Source: Pelagophyceae sp. CCMP2097 (Eukaryota > Sar > Pelagophyceae). From it: 21,140 bases of DNA. The stretch spans positions 481,450 to 502,589 of the forward strand of contig MU657189.1 of assembly GCA_026770575.1 (NCBI GenBank). The letters run 5' to 3'. Every line of letters begins with the position of its first letter. Within the stretch, counting starts at the first letter, position 1. The notes beneath the pieces were generated by a model. It was given only the letters and a program-made list of their open reading frames with translations, had not been told where the DNA came from and did no database searches. A program made the position numbers and the translations under genes. Below are positions 9,601 to 18,600 of this stretch, in pieces.

Positions 9601-12600
9601 CACGAGGCCGCATCCCGTACGGGAGCCCCAGAGGGAGCACGGCCGGAGGTTTCCAAAGGCGCCGGGTCTTACGGCAGCGCGGCGTTGTCGCAGTGGTGGT
9701 CGAGGAGGAAGCGCACGGCTTGCAATTTCAGCATGAATTTGCCAGATGACAATCCCGAGGACATTTCCAAGAGAAGTTGGAGAGTATCCTTGACGATATT
9801 CTCGCACTCGGGCCATTGCACCAGGTTATGGCAGATTTTGGCGACGACGACGTTCATGACGGCCTCGCAGTCGCCCAAAGCTAAAACTTCAAAAAGTTTT
9901 AAAAAGATCTTCTGCTTGGCCGAAGGCTGCGAAATGGTGGCCGAATCGTCATCCAAAGCGCGAGACGCGCCCGCCGCTCGCACCGCGCCGATCCGGGCCA
10001 GAGCGGCGACGCTGACGGCGGCGGCGGTCGAGGCGGGCTCCCACATATAAGCTCGACGGAACGCGGTGAAAAAGTGCAACAGTCCCAGTTCGAGCCGTAC
10101 CTCACAACGCGGCGACGCTCCTAAACCGGCAGCCGCGCGGTAGTCCACGAGGCGCGAGACCTCAAAGACCTACGAGGCGTCGGGTGGTCCCTTGTTCCTT
10201 ATAAACAGTGCCGTCGGACGGTCCCAAGAACGGGCCCTCTGCGACGGTCGAAGAAGACGGCGGTTTCCAAGACGGTCCCTTGGACGGTTCTTTCGGCAGT
10301 CTCTTCGACTGCGGCCTCTCTGCGACGTCCCCTGGACGGGCCCTCGGACTATCGCTCGGACGGGCCCTCGGAGGATGCCCCGTCTCTTGCAAGCAACCCT
10401 GCGTGGGGGCTTGAGAGGGGCCTTGAAAAAGGCCGAAGCAAGTGACCTCCCAAAGGTCTTGCAAGTGGTCGCAAAAGAGGCCAAAGCAGGGGCCTGTCCG
10501 GAATGGCCATTCAAAGAGCCCTTGCAAGTGAGCAGAGGCCGTGTAAGTGGCCGCAAAAGAGGCCGAAGCAGGGGCCCGTCCGGAGTGCTCTTCAAGGGCC
10601 GTTGAAAGAGGCCGCCCGAGAGGCCTTTGTTCGTGACCGTGCATTCGGCCGGGCAAGTGGCCTAGAAAGAGGCCGAAGCAGGGGCCCGTACTGTCGTACA
10701 CTTGGTGGCAGAGGTTTCAGGTCTTCAAAGTGTGCCGCACCCTCAGGTCGCGGGATTGTCAAACGACCAAACCCGTCTTTTCGGTATCAGGTTCGGGCCA
10801 CGGACAGATCCGCGGGTATACGGGCCAAAACGCTAAAACCCGCACATGAGGCTAAAAAACACACGCCGGAACCGCCGTGGCGGCGCGAACCCGACGGTGC
10901 CTTTTTTGGAGTGTACCGACAGAGTACAAAAAAGGCCTCTCAGGAACGTTCCCCGGAACGATCTCTAAAGGCGGGAACAATGCTAGGGAGCCATACAGTG
11001 CTTAGATCGTAGTTATGTCATGTAATAAAAATCACAGGATGTCCAGTCCCGAGGGACCTTCTCCTGGCCTCGTCAGATCAACCAACTTCGCACGAATTTG
11101 ATAGGTTTTAGTAGGCTCTCGGCCCCTGCGGTGCCCTATGCAAACCCGACCCGCGGGTTGAAGGGTAAACCCGAACCCGTCCCTGCTCCTGGCACAGGGG
11201 CCTTGTGAGGGTTCGTGCGAGGGGCCTTGCAAGGCCCCTTTTCGAGGGGCCTTGCAAGGAAGCATACCAGGGGCCTTGTCATGGACCGTGTGAGGGGCCT
11301 TCTCAGGGGCCTTCTCGAGGATCGTTCGAGGAGCCCTGTGAGGGGGCCTTGTAAGGGACGTTCCGTGGGGCCTTAAATCGATCATACGAAAGAGCTTGCA
11401 AAAGCCCGTGCGAGGGGCCTTGTAAGGGCTCGTACGAGGGGCCTTGCGAGGGGTCTTGCGAGGGACCGTACTGAGGCCTTGTACGGGCTTGTGCGAGGGA
11501 CCATCGAAAGTCCCGCGTCTTGTTTAGGGCCCGTGCGAGGGCACTCGCACGGAAGCATACGAAGGGCCGTAGAGGGGCCGTAGAGAGGGGCCGTAGAGAG
11601 GGGCCGTAGAGGGACCGCGAAGGCCCTTGGAAGGACCCATGCGAGGGAACCGTACCAAGGTCCTTGCAGGGGCCTTGAAAGGAACCGTGCATGGAGCCCT
11701 GCGAGGGACTGTACGAGGGGTCTCGTCACGGACCGTGCGAGGGACGGTGCGAGGGGCCTCGCGAGCAAGCGTACGAGAGCCTTGTAAGGCAAGGGAACCG
11801 TCGAAGGGCCCGAGCGAAAGGCCCGCCCTCTACGTCAGTACAAGGGGTCGTCGAAAGGGCCGTTTCAGAGGTAGTGCCGTTTCAGGCACCGTCCAAGGGC
11901 CCGTGCGAGGGAATCGTGCGAGGGGCCGCATACAAGGGCCTTGAAAGGGACCGCACAAGGAACCGTCTCCCGTGCGAGAAGCCTGCCCTCTGAGACCGCG
12001 CGAGGGGCCGTCCAAAGGGCCATCTCCGAGGCCGCGTCGAGGGGCCGCATAAAACGGCCAGTCGAAGGGGCCGTCGAAAGGCCTGGGTTTGCCCGAGTGC
12101 GAGGGCCTTGAAAGGGGCCTTGTAAGGGCTCGTTTTTCAAAGCTCGGAAGGCCCCGTGCGAGGGCCCTTGGACCCGAGGGGCCGTTGAGAGGGGCTGTCT
12201 AGGGACCGCCTTATCAGGACCCTTCTCAAGGGCCATCCCAAGGCCCTTTTCGAGGGACCTTGCAAGGGACCGTACGAGGGCCCTTGGAATGGCCTGTGTG
12301 AAGGCCTTGAAAAGGCCCTTTTCGAGGGACGTTCAAAGGGCCCTTGCAAAGGGGACCTTGCAAGGGCTCGTCGCACGAGGGGGCAGTGCGGCGGGTGTAT
12401 CAAGGGCCTCGAGCCTGGCAAGGGGCCTCGTCCGGAGGGCCTCATCCCTTGAAACCGGGTTTGCTCCCCAGAAAACCCAAAAGTGCTCTTCCATCGACGC
12501 GGCCACCGACCCGTTTCGCCAGTTCGGCGTCGACTACTTCGTCGCCGCTCGCGAGCGGGAGCTGGTTCAAAGAAGCGCCGCCGACGACTGCGCCGACGAC

Positions 12601-15600
12601 GTAGGCGAGCCAGGCGAGCTGCCGTTCCACGATTTGAAGCCGCACGAATGATTCGCGATTCGCGCCGGCGCGCGAGCACGCCGTGAGCGCGTTTTGGAAA
12701 CCTACATTTGGTTCAATCCAAGTGTTGGCCTTGGAGTTTGGCTTTGAGCACATGTGCGTCGGTATTTTTCGGGACGCGGGTGGCGTACCGGTAATTCCCG
12801 AATCCAGCAGCTGAGATACGTACTCCCCAAAGACGGCATATTGGCACCGCGCGACGCCGCAAAGCCGGTCCAGCTCCTCCACCAGACCGACATCTTCTAA
12901 AGGGTCGTCGACCTAGAGTGGCAAACGTTTCCGAAAAAGAGAGATTCAACGTCTTCTTTCCAAAACCCGGTCATTCCCACAAGACGCCGCCCACGCGCCG
13001 CCCCGTCGGCCTGCGCCACCACCGCGACGGACTCGACCATGGCCTTGACGTAGAGCCGGGCGACCTCGGCGACCGAACGTTCTAGGAGCGTGAGAGCGTC
13101 GCGGGGTGCCGTCGTCGAGCTCCCTTTTGTCGGCGTCGAAGTCGCCGAAGCGTCCTCCGCAGCCACGCGCACGTACGGTACCTGCGGAAGCGACTCGGAC
13201 GACATCCCAAGAGCCCAACTTGATTGGGGCCCAGGACGCAGAAGCCGACCCGGGTGGCTATGAGCAAGGACGGATCGCCACCCGCAGAAAGCACCCACGC
13301 CTTGCCAGAGTTCAAGGGACCGTGCGCAGGGGACTTTTCGAGGAACGCTCCCAGGCCTCGGACCCAACTTTGGAGCCGGCGACGCAGACGAGGGCCCTTG
13401 AAAAGACCGCGCGAGGCACGTACCTTGGTCGGGGTCCTTGCGAGGGCGCCCGCCTTTCAAAGGCCCGCGTTTCGGGGGCGTATCCAACCTTGAGGCCCAT
13501 CGGGTAGGGTTCACCGTCCTTTGAAACGCGCGAGGGGTTTTGACGAGAGACTTTACAAAAGGCCTTGTCCGTGCGAGGGGCCTTGCGAGGGGCCGTACGA
13601 GGGACCGTGCGAGGGACCGTGCAAGGCAACTGGTCAAGGAGCCGCGCGATGGCCCTTTTCGAGGGCCAGGAGCAAGGAGAGCCTCCCTCCCCCGGGCCAC
13701 TCGCTCCTCGAAACGCATTTTCGAGCCCCGCCTCGACAAGGAACCGCCATTTCAAGGGGCAGGAGCAACGACCCGTGCAATCGGCCTTTTTAGGAGGAGG
13801 TTCCCGCGGCCCGCACTTTGGAGCCTTGCGAGGGACCTTGCGAGGGCCGTCCACAAGGCGTCTTGGAATCTTCAGGGCCCGTGCTTCAAGACCCCTTTTC
13901 GAGGGCCTTCCAGGGCACTCCGAGGCCGGGGCCCGTACGAGGGAGCGCATCGTGCTTCAAGGCCCGCCCTCCGACCGCACGAGCGGCCGTCAGAGGGGTC
14001 GTCAAAGGAGACGTACATCTTTCCGTAAATCTCGAGGGCCCGTTTGGAGGGCCCGTATCCGGAGGCCGTCGAGAGTCCAAAGAGTCCTTTGAGGCCCGTC
14101 GGCGCTTTTCGGAACGGTTCTTTGCATCGGCATGATTTCTCTTCGCAGCCCTTGGACGTACGAACCGTCCACTCCCCAGAGGACTAATCTAGAGAAACCG
14201 TCCAGAGGGCCCGTCGGGAGCACCGCTGCGACAGTTTTGGAATGCCCGGTTGCAATGCCCGGGTCCGTGAAAGAGGCCTTGCAAGTGGCCGTCCAAAAGG
14301 CCGTCGCAAGGGCCCGTACGAGGGGCGCTGGTCCCTCGCAAGGGCCCGTCCAGAGGGGCCGTGTAGAGGGACCTTCCAGAGGGACCTTGCAGAGGGACCG
14401 TTCAGAGGAGCCATACAGAGGGACCGTCCAGAGGGACCGTTCAATGGGCCCGTCAAGAGGGCCCGTCTAGAGAGACCATCTAGAGAGATCGTTCAGAGGG
14501 GCCGTCGAGAGGGGTTGTCCAGAGAGACCTTCAGAGGTCTCGTCGAGGGGCGGTCCAGAGGGCCCCTTCGAATGGACTGTCCAAAGGGACCGTCCCCTCT
14601 GGACTTTCCAGAGAGACTGTTCAATGGGCCCGTCCCCTCTGGACTGTCCGGACGGGCCCGACCCCTCTGGCCCGTTCAGAATCGCCGGTTTTCCCCAAAG
14701 TCCTTCGTGTTTCCCAACGCGGGTTTCACGGCCGCGACGAGCTTGCCCCAGAGCGCGAGCAGGTCCTGCAGACTGTTGCCGGCCCATCGCCACTGCGCGA
14801 AAGATTGGGCCGTGAAATTGCAGGCGAGCTGGAGGAACTCGGCGTAGACGTCGGCGTTGACCTAGTTTGCTCGCCGTTTGGTTTGGTTTGCGCTTGATGC
14901 GGCTTGCCCCAGAGTTGGGCCAAGAAATCGGGTTTTCCGACGCGGCGTCGCGCGAGCTCGGAGAGCTGGTAGTTTGATTTCAGCCGCCCCAACAGGCGGC
15001 AAAAGTCGTGGTAGTTGTCGGCGTGCTGGAGACCTTGTTTGGTCGCTAAAATGTCTCGGAGGCCTCTTAAAAGCTGATTCAGGAACCGCGCGCGGTCCGT
15101 TCCCGAGGAGAAGAGCCTACCGACGATCGTCAATCGGACCTTATTGAGGCGCAGACCTCGCTCGCCGACTCCGCAGGGTGCTCGGGTCTTCCAAGCCTTC
15201 ACCACTCTCGAAACCCGCCGAAACGCAGTGCGACGACGCGCGCAAGCGCCCCTCTCCTTGTCGAGACTCTTCTTTTCGAGAGCTGGTGCCCTCGTGCAGG
15301 AGCAGCGACGGGTTCGCCCTCAAGACCCGCACGTCGGGTGAACCGGGTTTGGCCGTTTTGGCCGACCCTCTTTGAGTGGATATGGCCGTGGCCCGAACCC
15401 GGCCCTCGAAGACGGTTTGGTCGCTCGACAATCCCGCGACCCTTTGGGTGTGGCACGAATTGAAAAGCTTAACGGACGGGCTCCTGCAAGGCCTCTTTGG
15501 CGGCCACTTACTAGGCCGCAGCAAGGTCGCTTCCAAGGCCTCTTTCAAGGGCCCTTGAAAAGCTCTCCTGGCGGGCCTCTGCAAGGCCTCTTCGGCGGCC

Positions 15601-18600
15601 GCTTGCCCGGCCCTGTCTCGAAAACCCGTCTCTCGGGACCGTCTCGAGGGGGCCGTCTCCCGAGGGCCCGTCTCGAGGGGCCCGCCTTGAGGGCGAGAAG
15701 CTGTCCAAGGAACCATCAAGAACCGTCTCGAGGGACCGTCCGTCTAGGCAACCCGTGCGAGGGCCCGTCTCGAGACGGGACCGTACGAGGGCCCGTCCTT
15801 GGAGAGGGGCCGTCTCGAAGGTTCGTCGGAGGAGCCGTGGACGAGAGGGGCTGCAGAAGGACCGTAGAGAGGGACTCCATAAAGACCGCGAGGGGCCGGA
15901 GAGAGGGGCCGTCTTCAGAGGCCCATCTCGAGGGCCCGTCTCACCGGCCTATCTCGAGGGCTCGTCTCACCGGCACGTCTCGAGGGCTCGTCTCGAGGGA
16001 CCTCATAGAGGGGCCTTGTCCAAAGGAGCCGTTTAGGGACAGTCTCGAGGGCCCGCCTCTCGATGGCCCGTCTCAAGTGACCCTATAGAGGGACTCCATA
16101 CGGACCGAGAGGGCCCGCCGATCCGAGTGAGAGAGAAACCGCCTCGAGGGACCGCCTCGAGGGTCCGTCTCGAAAGGACCGTACGAGGGCCCTTCTTGAG
16201 AGGGCCGTCGCTCGAGGCCCGTCTTGAGAAGCCCCGTCTCGAGGGCTCGTCTCGAGAGACCGTCCAAAGGGCAGTGGAGAGATGGCGGCGAAGAGACCGT
16301 ACGAGGGCCCTTGAAGAGCCAAACGGACGGGCCCCTGCAAGGCCTCTTTCGCGGTCAAGGCCTCTGCGCGGTCGATTGCGAGGCCTCTTTGAAGGTCCCT
16401 CTCAAGCCCCCCAAACAGGGTCCCCTTGCAACTGGTGCCCTCGTGGCGCTCCTTTTCGAGCAAAGGCCACTTTTCTGCGAGCCTCGCTCCCTGCCGAGGC
16501 GGTCCTCTGCCAGTCTCCCTCTTCTGCTCCTCTGCTCCGCCTCGGTGCTCTACGGCGCGGCCTCTCGGTGGCCCCTTTTTCGTTTGTTTTGTTTTTCGTT
16601 TTTCTGGCGCAGGCTGTTGCGAGCGGCGCGTCGAGGAGAGGAGGATCATCGCCTGCATCGCCTTGTCGCTTCTCGGCGGCGCCTGCGCCGCAAAGACCTC
16701 GAACAGCGTCGCCAAAAGAGCCGGGTCGGTGACGAGGCTGGACCAGGCGGCAGGCCTAGGGTTTACCATCGGGTTCACTGAAGCTCGAGCAGCCAAGAGG
16801 CGCGCCTTTCATGGACTTCCGCCCACAGAGGCGACCCGCGCTGCTCCGCCCGCTCGCGGAGCACTCTGTCACATGAGCGGTCCGCGTCGGAAAGTTCGGG
16901 GAGCCGCGTCGGCCATGCAGCGTTTGCCATGCAGCGTTCCCGCTTCGCCTCGCCCGGCCCGTCGGCATGAATACGCACGCCGCGGCGGCCTCCGGGTTTT
17001 CCGAGGGCGCGGCGCGTTGCAGCTGCACGGAGCCGGCGTCTTCGGCGGATTCGTCTGCGCGGGTTTTCCGATTCGGGAGACGTGTGATTGAGGCGCGTCA
17101 TGGCAGAGGGGCGATACGGATTTGCGGCCCAGGGCATCTTGTTCGAGGCCGGCGCGCACACTCGGGGGTCCTTTGGGGGGCGGAGGACCGCATAGGAAGT
17201 CCTTTCCCCTATTGGATTCAGGATCCCCTATTGGATTCCAACCTTCTTCTGAACTTTTTCACACTTTTTAAGCGCTTGGATTGGTGCAAAAATGCTTTTG
17301 CTGAACAAATTGCATTTTCAAGCCCTCTCATTGGCCATTCCGAATCCAATAGGGAGCAGAATCCAATAGGGGACGGAACTTCCTACGGTCGTATTCGGAC
17401 CACGGAGGAAGTTTGACACTCGATACCGGGCCGACTCCGGCCCGTCACCTCTCAAGTCGCCGGACCGCAGAGGGCCCGGATTTGGGACGGGCCCTTTGGA
17501 GGGTCCGGGGTAGAGTCCGTCTGTACGGTCCGAATGCGCGTCGTATACGACGCTCAGAGACGGATCCGTCTCTGGCCATGAAAGCACGTATCCGGACCGT
17601 ATTCGGACCTTTTCCCGCCGACTCGGGTCTGTATTCGGACCTTTTCCCGCCGTACCCGGCCCCATCATCGAGGCCCCGCCGTCTCAGAGGCCCCTTGGAG
17701 GAGGCCGCCTCAGTGTCCACGGAGGCCCCAATGTCCACGGAGGCGCCAAGAGGGCCCGACTGCCCGGGTGCGGCTCGGACGGGTTTTAAAGGGTCGTATT
17801 CGACCTTGTTCCGTATAGGGCCCCGTTGTAGAGGATACGGGTCGTATTCGGACCATCAACGGACCGAATCATCAACGGACCGAATCATTCAGGGCCGACG
17901 GTCATTCAGGCAGGACCATCTGAGCGACCCTCTCTTCCGGACCGCGGACGGAGTCTGTATCGGCCGCGTGCGGGTCGAATACAGTTCGTACTCCGACCGT
18001 ATTCGGACCTTGCCCCGTCGTATTCGGACCTTGTCCGATCATGTTGGGTCGGATCATATTGGGTCGTAATACGGTTCGTAATTTCGACCTTATACAATCG
18101 TACAAGGGTCTCCAGTCAGGGACCCTCTTCGAGGCCCCATGTTCCACACCGCAAAGGGCCCTGAAACGGACCGCATAGACGGTCTGGAGAGCTGTCTAAC
18201 GAGTCGAATACGCGTCGTCGACGGACCCTGTCCGTATAGGACCTCATCCGTATTCGGACCTCATCCGTATTCGGACCGTACAGGACGTTGAACAATCGTA
18301 CAGGACGTTGAACAATCGTACAGGACGTTGAACAATCGTACAGGACGTTGAACAATCGTACAAGGGCCGAATACGGTTCGTCTTCGGGTCGTCTTCGAGG
18401 CCCCATCGATGGGACCGCAGCGGGTTCGGAAAACCGTAAACGCGTCCAACATGGGTCATCTGGGACCTTTTCCAGTGTGCGACCTCGCCCGGTCGTACGG
18501 GTCGTCCAGGGTCGACCGTGTAGGACCTTGCACGGTCGAATTACGGACCTTGCACGGTCGATCATCGAGGCCCGGCCCTCTTCCAAGCTGCAGTCATCTG

